A stretch of DNA of 64,000 nt from Neckera pumila (lineage: Eukaryota > Streptophyta > Bryopsida > Hypnales > Neckeraceae): contig OZ018408.1 of NCBI GenBank assembly GCA_963969595.1, positions 45,943,022 through 46,007,021 on the forward strand, in the 5' to 3' direction. This document shows, piece by piece, positions 11,111 to 24,200 of this stretch (its first letter is position 1; the number at the start of each line of letters is the position of its first letter). A program made the translations under genes and the position numbers. Under the pieces are notes generated by a model that was not told the origin of the DNA, made no database searches, and saw only the letters and a list, made by a program, of their open reading frames with translations.

Positions 11111-12372
11111 AGATTGTGTGTATTTAAGAAAACTAAATTCCTAATTCACTCTAAGCCAAAATACAAAGTGTGGCCAAAAAGGTAGTGCCTTCTTACTCTG
11201 CTCCCCCTTTTTTTTGGTAAAAATGGGTATTGCTCTCAAATTGTGTTCCTTATTTTCTTGGTTGGCTTTGTGGTTCTGCTCCTCTATATTGTTTGATTTG
11301 TTTCCTATTTTTCATACCGATAGCAAATAGGGTCTTTTATATTGATTTTCTAATTTTTGGATCAAAATAGGCACTGCTTTGTTACAATGTTCCCCATTTT
11401 TTTTGTCGGTTTCACAGTTTAGCTAATTTTTAGAACTTCTTACAATTTATTTATGTGGACAAAGGAGAGGGCTTTGTTATAATATTCCCCATTTTCTGGG
11501 ATTGACATAGGTAGTGCCTTTTTTGCTCTGTTCCCCATTTTTTTGGTTGTGTTCAATGTTTAGTTTTTCTGCCATAGTCCCCATTTTCTTTTCCAATAAG
11601 GGGGGGCTCTATTATACTATTCCCCATTTTGAGGGGGGCTTAGGGTCAGGGTATGCTGAGGCGTCTTGCTACTAATTATGCCTATTAGTTTTGGAAATCT
11701 AGAACCCCCTTCAGAATTGGGCAATATTATACTGGTTAGGATTTTGGGTGTACACAGATGGTGATCATTTTAGTTATCAAAAGCCATCATGTGTTAATGA
11801 TGTTGGCACGTATTTGGGGGGCATATTTGGGTTGTATGGGACTAGGAAGCATTTCGGAATCTTCAAATGGCGGCTCTAGATTGTGCAAAATCATTTTGTC
11901 TTTTTTTTCAGGGAAACGTGATGGGGCATTTGGGGGTATGAAATTTTCCCTTCTCTCTCTTTCTGCTAGTTTCTTGAGCCCTGCACAGCATCTTCTAATT
12001 TTGAGCTTGGATTTCTTTTTTTGCTCCATTTCTTTTAGCACTCTTGTTTCCACTCTTTGAAGTGTGGTCTTGCGTACAAGTCGACAGGGTTTTAGATTTG
12101 GGATTCTTGGGTCGTTTGTCAATTGTGATGGCAAATCCTATCAATGGTGCTCAGGCGATGCTGGAAGTGGCGATGGTGATACAAATGCAAAGTCAGTGTG
12201 GCGCATTGCCGACGCGGGCTGTCTATTGGCAGCTTGACATCAGCATTTATTAATCCAGATTCGTCTCAAGCAAATTTCTCTTGGTCTTTCAGCGAGCCAT
12301 TCTCTTGCTTAGCGCTATTTGGTGGATTAGCACTCATGTTTTCTAAAGCCTAATACGTTTTGATTTCCGCCC
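11111..12372. other. Intergenic with reiterated TTCCCCATTTT words
   Basis: No convincing coding region. TTCCCCATTTT or close variants appear about five times between 11390 and 11640, mixed with GGGCT(C/T)TRTTATA-type words, suggesting an old degenerate tandem array. Confidence 0.45.
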
Positions 12373-12591
12373 ATGGTTCGTGATAGCATTACTGTTTTGG
12401 TTTGCTTGCTTCTGTTTTGCACCTCTCTTGCACTCTTGCTCCGTGTTTTTCTCACAATTCGCCCTAAGCTTCCTTGTACTAAGCTCATCATGATGTATAA
12501 CTATAGGAATTCCGCAGTCCGCGAGGATGGAGAGGTGTTCGAGAGGGCCAAGCAGTTTGGGACGATCACAGCGGATGTAGTTGTGCCCTAG
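12373..12591 (+). CDS. Small hypothetical protein with a possible membrane segment
   Basis: A 72-codon ATG-initiated frame. Residues ~8-27 are hydrophobic (ITVLVCLLLFCTSLALLLRV), followed by a basic and then an acidic tail (REDGEVFERAKQFG). I recognise no family. The sequence around it is somewhat GC-richer than the AT-rich DNA on either side, and coding-like composition continues in broken frames to about 13040, so it could be one exon of a decayed gene. Weak support. Confidence 0.2.
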   Translation: MVRDSITVLVCLLLFCTSLALLLRVFLTIRPKLPCTKLIMMYNYRNSAVREDGEVFERAKQFGTITADVVVP

Positions 12592-15545
12592 CTTATGCAA
12601 CAGGCTAGGGCTCCTGAAGCAGGGTGGCATAAGCCGGCAATGGGGTACAAGATCAAATAAACTAGTTGCGCTTGGTGGTGCAGCTCATGCTAGTGAACCG
12701 GGAGTGGCAGAGTTTTGTGGTTGCGTGTGAGGAGTATGCAGCTCTTCGCTTGTCCCAATTTGATCTGGTGTGGGAGGGACAGGCATGGCGGTGCACGTTG
12801 CAAAGATGATTTGTTGTGGAGCAATTTGATTAAGCTTTCCAGATCTTCACAACATCCTAGGCATTGGAAAAACCCATGCCGGACTGCCTCTGTTTGTGCC
12901 CGTTGGAGCAGCTAACCATGCTCGAACTCTTGTGCCTTTACAATATCTTTTAGTGAGGGTGGCAAATGAAGGCAGTTGTACTTCCTGCTGTGGACTGGAG
13001 GGCATGCAACTTGATTTGGCTAGCACCCAAAGAGTGCACACTTTGGTTGCTTTGAATACTTCAGAACTACAATAGCTTCCTCAACCTTTCAATTTTGTTT
13101 TTTTCTTGTAATAGCTATGGACCATCTATTGGTGCTTGTTTGCCATCTTTGCAATTTAGGGTGACTACAATTTAGAAGCATTAACAGTAGTTTTCGGACA
13201 AGTCTATACCAAAACAGGTTTAAAAAGCTCGCGATTCATTACGGCCACTACTCCAATTTTCTATTATTATTTTCTATTTACATTTCCATTTTTTTGGCTA
13301 GTCCATATTATTTTTTGGTATTCCATGTGTTCATAAACACATGGACACATGAATTGTAGGTTTGTGAGTACTCCATTGTGAGTACTATTGCGTATTGGTA
13401 GGGATTTTTTCTATGATTTTAGTTTTTGAGCACATCTGCTTGGCAATTCGATTTTTTCTACAATATTGTTTGTCAAGAAGCATTGTAGATCAGAAGTTCT
13501 TGTATGCCTCTTCTTTCATTCTGCGTGGGCTGTGAATGTGTGAATACTTAAAGGACTCGCTTAAAAGAATTTCTTAAATGAATGTGTGAATGCTTAATTG
13601 ATTTGCTTCTCTAGAATTGCTTAAATGAATGTGTGAATACTTTAATGAATGAGTGAATTTGTGGCTTTAGTTCTTGCACTTCAATTTGGTCCCTTGGCGT
13701 CACTTGTGCAACTTCAGGGGTATGTTTTGAGTATACTTTTAGTATTTATATTGTCATATTAAACATAACGATGGTAATTGATTCAACAGTTGTGAATTTG
13801 AATTTGGCAAGTTCTAATAAAAATAATTCATTATAATAAAGATAGGGTGCAAAAAAATGACCTCTCCTATGAATTTAAACTAAGTGAAGGGCCCTTAAAA
13901 ATATGCAAAATTAGCAAATTAGGTAATGATAGGGTGTGTTTAATTGGTCCCATCCATCAAAATACCCCCCCTAAAAGTACCCTTTGTTCACACGTGATAT
14001 ATGAACCACCTAAATAGTGACCCCCCCTTAGGTTTGTAAGGTTTGAAATAGTAAGAAAAGAGGCCAAATTCACTCCAATCAGACATCGTAAGCTCTTGGC
14101 GTATCGGTCAACTTGTCGAATGTTTTAATTTTGTTTAAAATCCGTTGATACCGCCAGTTCTGGTACTTGTCAGTGTTAGCGTATTATAAAAATTTTGTGC
14201 GTGCTTTATTAGCACAAAATATTATATCCAAATTTTTTAGTGGGATTTTATCGCCACTTTGGGATTTTTTAGGAATTCCTCATTGTGTAAAAATGTGGTT
14301 GACTTCCCATAGAGCCATCTTCCGCAATCAAAAAAATTATAAAACTTTTTGGGTAACTTCTAGGAAGTTTATAATTAAATGCTAAATTCAAGTTTATGTT
14401 TGATTTTGACACTCTCAATAGTAGGTCATAAATTCCTACTTTTTGGTTATAATTCTTCTTAGGAGGAATCATTCTCGTAATAGAAAATCTTGGCAATTAG
14501 GCTTCACCGTTACGCTCATAGAATATCTCTTAGTTAGAAACACCTATCTTCACTTGCAAACTTCCCGTAAATGTGATCCACGGATTTTACCTACATTAGC
14601 ATATATAATAATTTCTTTTCCAACTTTTTTAATTTGGATTATAATCTTCAGTTGTTTTTGTTAGGATTTTGAAAATTCTCGGAAACAATTAAGAATCCTA
14701 ACCCTTCATTCTTTTAGCCTTATTTTTTTACATGCATTCTTATTGTTTAGCTATTAAATCCTTCAAAAGTCAATTTTTAGGTGTTTTTTGCTATTTGGCT
14801 ATGAACACTCAATGCTATATCAACCTTTAAATCTTCTTTCAGATACCAAATTAGACCTAAATACTAGTAAATGGAAGTGCTTAGAGAACTTTTGGACTTC
14901 TTGGTCAATTCACACAACATTCATAAAGACTTCTTTCAAACACTATGTGAATATACTTATATTGTCTTTTAGACTATACTTAATCATAAATGTGAGCAAA
15001 AAGAGGAAAAAAAATTTTGAGGCCCAAGCGACAACTACCGGGCTTACAGGCAACAATACTTTTGTCCCCTCCGTTGTACATGTGTTTTTTTAGAAAGTGC
15101 TCCAAGCACAAATCTTTTGTCTTTGTAATCCAAACTTGCACTTGCAAAGTGTTTTTTTAGGAGCAAATTATCACTAAAGTCAACACAAATTCTTCTGGAG
15201 AAAAATAAGTTGAAAATGTATTTTTAGAGGATGCACGTGATGGCTATGAATTATATAACCCTACAAAAATAAAATCTACACCAAGGTACTAAAAATGATT
15301 TGACTTCTCGTTAATCCTTACTAATTAAAACTCCGCAATCCCCCTTCCTTTTAGTAACGATCTAGTAGAATTAATAGGAAGAAGCAAAGACATTTTAACC
15401 CCATTTTCTCACAATTTTGCCAATTTAAAGCAATACAAAGACAAATCTTCAATTACTAAGCCTAATGATCAATTTTCAAAGCTGAAAAACCAATAAGGTA
15501 GGAGGCTAGAAAACAGTTTGGGCATTTTGAACCAAATATGATATA
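12592..15545. other. Intergenic, no gene supported
   Basis: Broken coding-like composition to ~13040, then AT-rich DNA. Positions 13530-13665 contain three loose copies of AATGTGTGAATRCTT. Nothing further is supported. Confidence 0.45.
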
Positions 15546-15810
15546 GAGGTACATTTTGTTTTTTTTCAATTAATCAAAATGTACAAACAATATACATTCT
15601 AGGAGGTGGTCGTTTTTAGATGCCTATGGCATTTCAACTTCAAAATTTCACACTAATTCCTTAAAGCTCCAAAAAATATGAACAACTTGGGCCACATGCC
15701 ATTTTGTCTTGTCTTTCAGGGAAAATTTACTGAAAAATATTTCAAGATGCTTTACTTCTCCAAAATTTAGTTTTCAGCCGCTTAGATGATTGCTTTATGG
15801 AACTCCTACT
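15546..15810. repeat. Dispersed repeat, copy 2 (AGAGGTACATTTTG family)
   Basis: Shares with 3064-3290 and 42277-42550 the ordered blocks AGAGGTACATTTTG, GGAGGTGGTCG, CAACTTCAAAA, AACAACTTGGG, GAAAATTTACTGAAAAATAT and CCGCTTAGATG. It is closest to the 42.3-kb copy. Confidence 0.72.
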
Positions 15811-17556
15811 TTAACCACCACCTTGAGATGCATGAATAGCTTCCAGTGTTGGACGAGTTTGTGAAGCATGGTGGTGACAAAGACACATTAGGAGAGAAAT
15901 GAAGCCTCCAAAAGGCCCCGAGATCCATGACAGCAGTTTCTGCTGGATTTTTTATTTCTTAAATCATTTATTATTTAAGATTAGTTGACTGTATGCTATG
16001 AAGATAGAATACAAAAAAAAAATTAAAAACAACCACTTAAAAATTTAAAAATATCCTAGGTGGCAGATGATCGGCCACATTGGACTATTGCAGTTTGCTG
16101 ATTGCTGCAAAAAAGCAGAAAGAGGCTTTTGTGCACAAGGGCCAAAGAGAGGCTTTGGTGCACCCACCTACTAATTGTTGCTGGCCAATTTTGGTTTTTC
16201 AAAGGAAAGGGGCCTTTTGAAGGCCTCATTTCTCTCCTAGTGGTATTGTCCAGTGATGGAATTCACCACTCCGAGGCCTAGTATATTCCACAAAAAATTT
16301 GAATTGTGAAAGCCAACAAAAAGAAAGAAAGAACCTGAACTATGGAGGAGGGCAGAGAAGGAGAAATGTCTATGGTGAAAGACGATTGCATTGCTTCTTG
16401 AGAACATAGGCATTGAACGACCATTGCCATATTCTTCAATTCCAAAGTAGGAGTACACAGAAAGTAACAAACAAACATAAATTCATGAGTGCTACACCTT
16501 GCTTGAATTAAGTCAAAACCGACTCCATCGATGACAAAAATGTCATTTTCAAAGTATGATACCAGCAAGCAAGACAGATAGCTATGGCCATGGCAAGGGC
16601 GTCGTACTTGTGATTTCTCTAATTCACAACTCGTGGTTTTCTAATAAGGTATGTGTATGCCCAATTGCCACTTGAAATGAATGCCTTGTGTACATTTTAG
16701 GTGACTAGACAAAGTACAATAATTCTTTACTTCTAATCCGGAGTGAAATGGATTTGCAGAGTGAGAGAAATAATTCCAATTCTTGCTATGCTAGGGACTT
16801 TGGGGGATTGCATAAAAGTTTGCTCATATTGTGTCCATGAGTAGTCAATATACAAAAGTTGTTAATTAATATGGTCTAAACTATTTATCACAAGGACATA
16901 CTCTATTCAACATTGGTTCCAATTGTGACATTGTAGCATTTGTGGTATACAATGGTGGCATTGTTAAATTGAATATCTTTATTTCATGGCGGCTAATTAT
17001 CCTACCATACTAAATAACCATTTTAGTGTAGTGTCCAATTTATAGAAAAATCTAATAACTAGTGTAAAATGAGCTTAATGAAATTAGAAAAATTCCCATC
17101 TTAATTTTATATGATAAGGTTTAATGAACTTCTCACAACGTCACCGGCGGCGGACCCCTGGTGTCGCCGCAATTCAAAAACTCAAAATTTTATGTTGTAT
17201 AACGGAATAAGCACATTTTCATTGACCCACATAAATTTCCATCAATTCCTAGTTGAGTAAGATGAGAATATAGAGAATTCGAACTAGTTCATTTATTCAG
17301 AATCCGGTTTAGAGAATAGCTACTATAGGTAAGGTAGCAGCACCCATAAAATGAGGTGTCTCCATGGGCGTCACCTATTTTGGGGTCCATATCCGTGTTT
17401 TGTTATCCCATGACTGAGAAGTCCGAGAAGCACACGAAGATGGATGAAACTGTAGCAATGGTGGGTGTAAACGGACTTGGAATTAGGATCAATGGCTGTC
17501 GTTTAATAAAATTGCAGAACCACCATTGAATGAACTGAGTAGTGTATAGGGCGGCA
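15811..17556. other. Intergenic, no gene supported
   Basis: AT-rich. A TTTTAGTGTAGTG segment at ~17013-17030 resembles the right end of the 44.1-kb MITE, possibly a remnant. No gene is supported. Confidence 0.45.
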
Positions 17557-17870
17557 GTTGAGTATATTGTGCAAGTTAGCTTTGGGTACAACCTGGTGCA
17601 TTTAAACATTCAATCTATGGTGATTTCATTGATAATGAAGGCAGATATGGGGATGACCCTGGTGATTTAAGATGTTATTGTTATCAAAATTAAGAACTTT
17701 AAGTGGCGATTTCAGAGTATAATGTGCATGGTGGCTATGGGTGTTCAATGCTGCATTTAAACATTCAATCTCTGGTGATTTGTTTGAAAATGGAGCCAGA
17801 TATGGGGATGAGTGTGGCGGTTTGGAGTGTCATTGGTACCAATATCATTAACTTAGAGTGGCGGCTGTGT
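17557..17870. repeat. Two-unit ~155-bp imperfect tandem duplication
   Basis: Both units contain GCATTTAAACATTCAATCT followed by GGTGATTT, GCAGATATGGGGATGA (second unit GCCAGATATGGGGATGA) and AGTGGCG. The anchors lie at 17598 and 17753. A trace of an older third unit may precede them. Confidence 0.6.
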
Positions 17871-18369
17871 AATCACAAGGAGCAATCTTAGCTTCATTCC
17901 ATGAGTTCCCTGCAAGCTAAAAATAGAGCTTCATTTGGCACAAGCAGAAACTAGATCTTCACTTGGGACAAGCTCACGAAAGTGCACATTGGAGTGGGGC
18001 AGTTACAAATTAGGCATTGCAAGTTGATGAGTAAACATGGAGGGAGCAATTGGAGAGGCACATGAGCATTATTTTGATAGAAATGGTAGCATCCTAGATG
18101 CATGGGCACCTGAACTCCAACAACCGTAAGTAGTCAGGGGAGGTGGAGCGTGGTCACCCTTCCGTCAGCAGTACATTGGCAAAGGGAGTAGGAGTTGTGA
18201 CATCAGTCAACCTGTGCCAACAATGGTGGGTGGAGATCGTTACAGCAACTACTGAGGAGCAAGTAGCACCGGCGTTGCTTTCACTGGGTCTGAGGGGAGG
18301 GGAGCAGGGCAGCCAGTCTTCAGCAATTCCGAAGCTACTTTCACGGACCCAACGTCAGCAGCGGCCCAC
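17871..18369. other. Upstream flank of the pogo/Tigger relic
   Basis: Moderately GC-rich sequence leading into the transposase relic. It may belong to the same element, but I could not identify a terminal inverted repeat. No separate gene is supported. Confidence 0.35.
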
Positions 18370-20376
18370 ATGATCAGATGCGGCAGTAGCGGAGGTGGCT
18401 TCGACGGAGGCAGCATCGACGGAGGCAGCATCGACGGACGCGTTAGGAGGTCCTTGACAGCACCGATGAACTCTTTAGCTGCATATCTACCACCAGTAGC
18501 GCCTGCACAGAGCCAAAGCCGAATCCGCAAAAAGAAGAGGCAAAAGACCGGGACTTGGACAGACAAGCAGCTGGTTGCAGCAGTTGACGCTGGTTGTGCC
18601 ATTGCTACTGCTGCCAAAGACATTGGCATTCCTGCATCATCCCTCCAAGACCACATTCAAGGAAGAACTATCAAATGGAAGAAAGGGAGTCAAGGGGTTG
18701 TCACTGTGGAGGAAGAAACTGCTCTCATGAAATGGATGCTAGAAATGCAAGACCATGCGCATCCCATTTCCATCTTAGAGCTAAGGAGGAAGGTGGCAGA
18801 GATTATCCAAGAGTGCTGGACACCCTTCAAGGATAGTATTCTAGGGCGTGGGTGGCTTTGATGGTTTCAAAACCGTCACCCAAAGCTGAGTTTGAGATCT
18901 CCATAGGGCTTGGAGGAAGCCCAAGCAAAGGGATTAAAATCCCAGCAGTGTGGCTTCCTTCTATGCTAATTTGCAAGCAGCATATAGGCGCTATGGGTAT
19001 TTGCCATCTCACATTTGGAATGCAGATGAAAGCGGAGCTCAAGCGGGAAGGTATGGAGGGGGGACTTTGGTGTTTGCACAACGTGGCAGCAGATCTGTAC
19101 ATACAACAATACCAACAAACAAGGAGCACCTCACAGTCCTCTCATGCGTGAATGCAGCAGGCCATTCCGTTCCAAACTTCTACATTTTTAAAGATAAACA
19201 AAAACAGAGAAGTTTTATTTTGAGATGTGAACCTGTAGCTGTTATGGCTATGCAACCAAATGGTAGGATGACAGCATGCTTATTCAGTGAGTGGATTACT
19301 CACTTCATTGATGTTTTGGAAGAGAGGTATGAAATCTCACAGGAAAACAGACACCTACTGCTTCTAGACGGACACGGATCTCATGTGACACTTGAAGTAG
19401 TTTAGAAAGCTACAATTGCATGCCTTGATATTATCACCTTACCTAGCCACACCAGACACAGGTTACAGCCTTTAGATGTGAGTATTTTCAAACCATTCAA
19501 AGTGGCTTTCCGTGCATGTAGAGATAAGTGGACTATAGAAAACAAAGGCAGAGGTGCAAGGAAAGAAGACTTGGCGGAATGGGTGGCCACAGCATTGAAG
19601 AAAGCACTTACATCAGCAAAAATAACAAAAGGATTTGCTACAACTGGGATCTGGCCATTGCAGCCTACCACCATGGACGCCTTCATGGCACCTAATAGTT
19701 GCTACGTCAATCCCTGCGAGGAAGACGCTTTGGACGACGCCGTGGAGGAAGAAATCATCCTTGACAGTGCAGGCGCGGAGGAGGAGCGCATCCCTGAAAC
19801 TGAAATGTCGCAACACCAGTACTACGTTACTACGTAGAATCACAATCAAAATGCCAAGGCTCTTTCAACGACAGCAGCACAGAAAGTGAGGATGGAGAAG
19901 AAAGCAACGCTCGACGGAATTTGTTCCCGCTGCCTCAAGTGCATAATCGTCCCCAAAGAAGACCACCAGGTACAGAGCCTCTCGTGGACTAATCGAAATC
20001 CATTCTAATGACCTCAAACGACTACATTTTTGCTATGATGGCCAAGGTTGCAAAGAAAGAAGCTGTTGCTAGGGAACGCGAGGAGCAGAAGGTACAGGCA
20101 GAGCAGCGCAAGACACAAAGGATACAAAAGAAGGCTTAGAAAGAAGCAGACAAGGTCCTTCGCCGATTGCAAGCGGAGCGCAAGAAGGCGGAGCGCGATC
20201 AAGAGCGGACGAGGAAGGCTGCAGAACGGGTGCAAAAGAATACAGAAACAAATGGTAGGAGGCGTGGACAAGGCAACAGCGTGAGAGAAGACAACGCATG
20301 CAGAGCAGACTTGGCGCCACTTGCAGAATCTTCTCCGCCACTCCAACCCCCAACGGCTCATGTGAACGGCTCCTAA
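18370..20376 (+). pseudogene. Pogo/Tigger-type transposase, inactivated
   Basis: An N-terminal helix-turn-helix of CENP-B/pogo type (about 18550-18667: WTDKQLVAAVD...AAKDIGIPASSLQDHIQGR) is followed by a second DNA-binding region ending in GRGWL. The DDE catalytic core has Asp at 19025 (WNADESGAQ), Asp at 19367 (LLLDGHGSH) and Asp at 19475 (LQPLDVSIF), a DD35D spacing. A C-terminal FATTGIWPLQP motif and a charged coiled coil (~20038-20260) complete the protein. Inactivating changes: TGA at 18859, TAG at 18904, a frameshift near 18945, TAG at 19403 between the second and third Asp, another frame change after ~19837, and TAG inside the coil. Such proteins normally cut and paste DNA at TA targets. 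This copy cannot encode an active enzyme. Confidence 0.88.
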
Positions 20377-21256
20377 GATTCAGCAGTGGCACAAAGCAAT
20401 TGTGAACGCCACTGAGACGCGAAAAGGTGGAGAAAGGATCCAGAGGCGACGAGGGCAAGTATACAAACAGCGATGGTGGGTGCAAAGTAGCCAACGTGGG
20501 GGACCATCAATAGTGCGCAGGCAGCCTGTGGCAGCGGATACTATGGCATTAAACCACTTTTGTTAAAGTACCCTTAGCTTGGTACAATAGCAACTCAGAG
20601 TTGCAATTTTTAGGACCACCTGTCCCAGATTAAAGTTACTATGCACACTAGTATACTATACTTAGACAATAGTGAACACTGCAGTGAGCGACTTTTTGAG
20701 CAACTTCTACAAATAACTTTGCATTTTAAGTTATTTAGCACTTTGAAAAATCAGTGTGAGCAGATCTTTGCGAATGAAAGTCTGTAATAGATGTTGAAAT
20801 TCCTGATTTCTTCTTGCTTGCTCGGCAAAATTATACTTTCGTCTCATCTCCGTATTTTCATACTGGGTCCACATGAGCTAATATGAGCCACTTGTGACAT
20901 GGAGAGGGTGCTTAACGAAGTCCTTTATGTGCAAGTGTGTTGATGACTGCTGTTTCTGACAAGCCTTGCTGGACTTCCACCTGGGCGCCCGATTTTGAAA
21001 TGGCACTCCCGCTTTCGTTCCTCGCAACGGAATCGGACTCCCGTTCTCTCTCTCCTCTCGATGTTACGATTGACGAGGTGTTGTGAAGCCAATTTTTTTG
21101 AGGTTTTATTTTCTCTTGTGTGGAAAAAGGGAGGAGTTACGGAGCTCGCAGCTTGGGGTTTAGGGTTTGAGGTCGCAACTTGGGAGTTTACGGAGCTCGC
21201 AGCTTGGGGTTTAGGATTAGTTCCGGGTTTACATTCACTGCGTTTAGGGGGGGTTC
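20377..21256. promoter_or_regulatory. Putative 5' region of the RING gene
   Basis: No gene is supported. Near 21139-21215 a 51-bp unit (ACGGAGCTCGCAGCTTGGGG then TTTAGG) is tandemly repeated, giving two copies of GCTTGGGGTTTAGG; the first continues GTTT and resembles telo-box sequence. It lies within 120 bp of the proposed ATG, so it probably belongs to the 5' untranslated region or core promoter. Confidence 0.4.
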
Positions 21257-24200
21257 ATGGATTCATCACTTGTACGTGGAGAGTCCGCACGTCTTGTGAA
21301 ACAGAGGAGGGGCTCGTTGGAGAGGAAGCCGCGACCAGTGAAAGCTGGCGCCGGTGTTCCAGAGCTCTTAACGGAGCTAGCGAACTTGAAGGCTCAGACT
21401 CATGAGTTTTTTGAGACTGACAGAGACTTGTGTGGAGAAGGGTTAAACCCTAAACTCGCTAGCGACATGGCCGTGGTGACACAAGAGAAGATAGAGGAGG
21501 TTTGGGGGAAATGTACAACCTACAAGACTACCAACAGTGCGTTGTCGCCAGAGAGGAGGAGAGAACTCGTCGAGTTGTATGCAAAAATTTATGGGAAAAC
21601 GGAGGTCACAAACAATGAGTTCATGGCGTGGGTAGTTAAGGGAAACATTGCAGAACAAATGGGACTCAAGGTCGACTGGGCCTCTGCAGCTTCGTCCACT
21701 TCGTTTACACTTGCAAGCCGTGTGGAGGGAGATTTGGTACGACGTGATCTTACATCTGAGCAGCTAGCTCGGCTGCAGGTTCTGGCCCCCCATATAGCAC
21801 CAAGAACTGCCGGATCAGGTAAAAAAGGAGCGGTAGGGACACTTGAGCAAGATTTGAAACCTGAGAGGTCTCTTTCTGCCATTGGTCACGTTTCAAGCGC
21901 AGATCTTGCGACTATTGAGGAGGTGCTGCGAGTGGAAGAGGAATTCCTGGTGGGCAGTGAGAGGAAGCAGCAAATTCTCTTGGCAGCAAAGAAGACCATG
22001 GAGGAGAAGATAGTTATGTACAAGTTTGGAGTGGACGACCGACTGGCCGATGCAAAGGAAGCTGCTGAAAATGTGACAGCAGCAGAGGAGGCTTTAGCAA
22101 AGATCGATCTGCAGATTGCTAATGTCTTGGTCTCGGTAATACTTCCCGATTCTCTCTCCATCCTCTACTGCTGTGAGCCATGGCTTGTCAAGCTTCAAGT
22201 CTAGGTTTGTTGGTGATTAGGTGAAGGGTTTCAGGGTTTAGGGCGTCTTTCTGAATGGTGGGTGCTTATTTTACAGGGTGAAATTCGCAATTATGTGCAC
22301 TTCACGAGTTTTGAATTCTCAGCTTCTTATCACTCGTGTGATTCATGGTTCTCCAAGTTCTAGGGTTCAGCATTCACGACAAAGCTCTGGGGCTGCCCTG
22401 TCAAGCTCTACGTTTATTAGATTAAAGGAGTCCAAATTTGGGCCCAAATATGCTTTTTTATTTTTAGATTATTCATGGTCTGGTTTTCATTGGCTTCTGA
22501 AATCTTAGGGTTTGAGGTTTGGAGATGCTGAATACTTCTCCTCTGTCATTGCCCTTATGAAGGTCCAGGGTTACAAGGACAGACTTGACGAGGGGAATGA
22601 CGAATTCACTCTGGGACTGAAGAAATTAGATGAACTGAAGTGCGATAGAGACGTATTGGCACGCAAGCTAGACTTTGCTATTTTTGGCTCTGACGATGCT
22701 GCGAGGAAGTCCAAAAAAGCACAAGCCCTATACGAAGATGTATGTCTGGAATTGAGGAACTCAGAATTGGACATGCAAGCTGTTTGCGAAGAAATCTTGG
22801 AGTTTAGGAGGCACAAAGAAGCAGTGGCTGATGAAATTGAGAAGCTGAAGGCTGGTGCAGGTGTGCATTGCTGTCCAAAACCTTGTTTGCACCCTCACGA
22901 AGTTGAAGAGGCTGCAGGTCCTTTTATGCTTGAGCCTTGTGCTGTTTGCAATCGTTGGTATAACTCATATGACGTGGTCATGGCGAGCTGCCGACACTTT
23001 TACCACCCTTTCTGCATTACAAAATTGGCTGAATCTCAAAACAGTTGTGTCACTTGCAATGAGGTATTTGCCCCTAGTTGGTGGGCATCATTTGGATTCC
23101 AAAAGATGCAACCGGGAGAAGATGCTACAAGGCTTCGGTTGGACAAATCAGTGTGTGAGCTGAGCGACACAATGAAGTGCAGTTTTGGAATTCGGAGCCC
23201 AATGTGTAAGTGGACTCATTCCGTTCTCTGCTACTGGATTAGGGTTTGATTGAAAACGACCTTCTTCACCTGTGAATGTGCAACGTTGCTTGGAAATAAA
23301 CCTCTGTCATTGATCAAAATTTGAAAGCTTCCTTCATAATCTGCTCCTCTACTTGAATATGTACAATGTTGATTTATAAGTTCGCTAGGATCCTTCTATG
23401 CTTGCTGTGTTGCTATAAGTTCTGAGTTCTTGCTTGAAATTCTGCTTTCTGGCTAGAAAATGTGCGTGGTTGGTACTATGTTGGCTGTGTTGCTAAAAAT
23501 GTAGCCAATCACTTGTTAGAATATGTGCTTGGGTGCTACTACCTTTTATTTGTTGCTAGAAATTCTACTTATTTCCTAGAATTTGTGCTTGTGTGCTAGT
23601 ATGTTTCTAGATGACTGCTTTGATGCTCGAATTTATCCTTTGTTGCTGGAATATGTGCTTGGATGCTACTATCTCTGCTTTCTTCCTAGAAATGCTACTT
23701 CTTTCCTAGTGTATGTGCTTGGGTGCTACCATATGTGTTAGGGTGCTAGTGTATGTGTTAGGGTGCTAGTGTATGTGCTAGGGTGCTACTGTACGTGCTT
23801 GGTTGCTAAATTATGTGCTTGGTTGCTACTGTATGTGCTTGATTGCTACTGTATGTGCTAGGGTGCTCCTGTATGTGCTAGGGTGCTACTGTATGTGCTC
23901 CAGTGCTACTGTATGTGCTAGGGTGCTACCTAATATGCTGTGTTGCTAGAATTTTGGCTTTGATACTTGAATTTATGCTTTCTTGCTGGAGTGTGTGCCT
24001 GGTTGCTACTATCTTTGCGTTCTTGCTCGAAATTGTACGTCCTTCGTAGGGCATGTGCTTGGATGATACTAGCTTTGCTTCCTTGATAGAATCTTTGCTA
24101 CCTTGCTAGGAACTTTGCTTTCTTGCCTGATTATGTGCTTTGTTCCTTGAAGGCATGCTTTATTGTTTCAATGGTTGCTTTCTTGCTAAAATGTTTTATT

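Noticed and set aside
23700..23960. Array of regularly spaced repeats, considered as CRISPR
   Set aside because: Units are contiguous variants of a 20-mer without distinct spacers, in a plant intron: a minisatellite.
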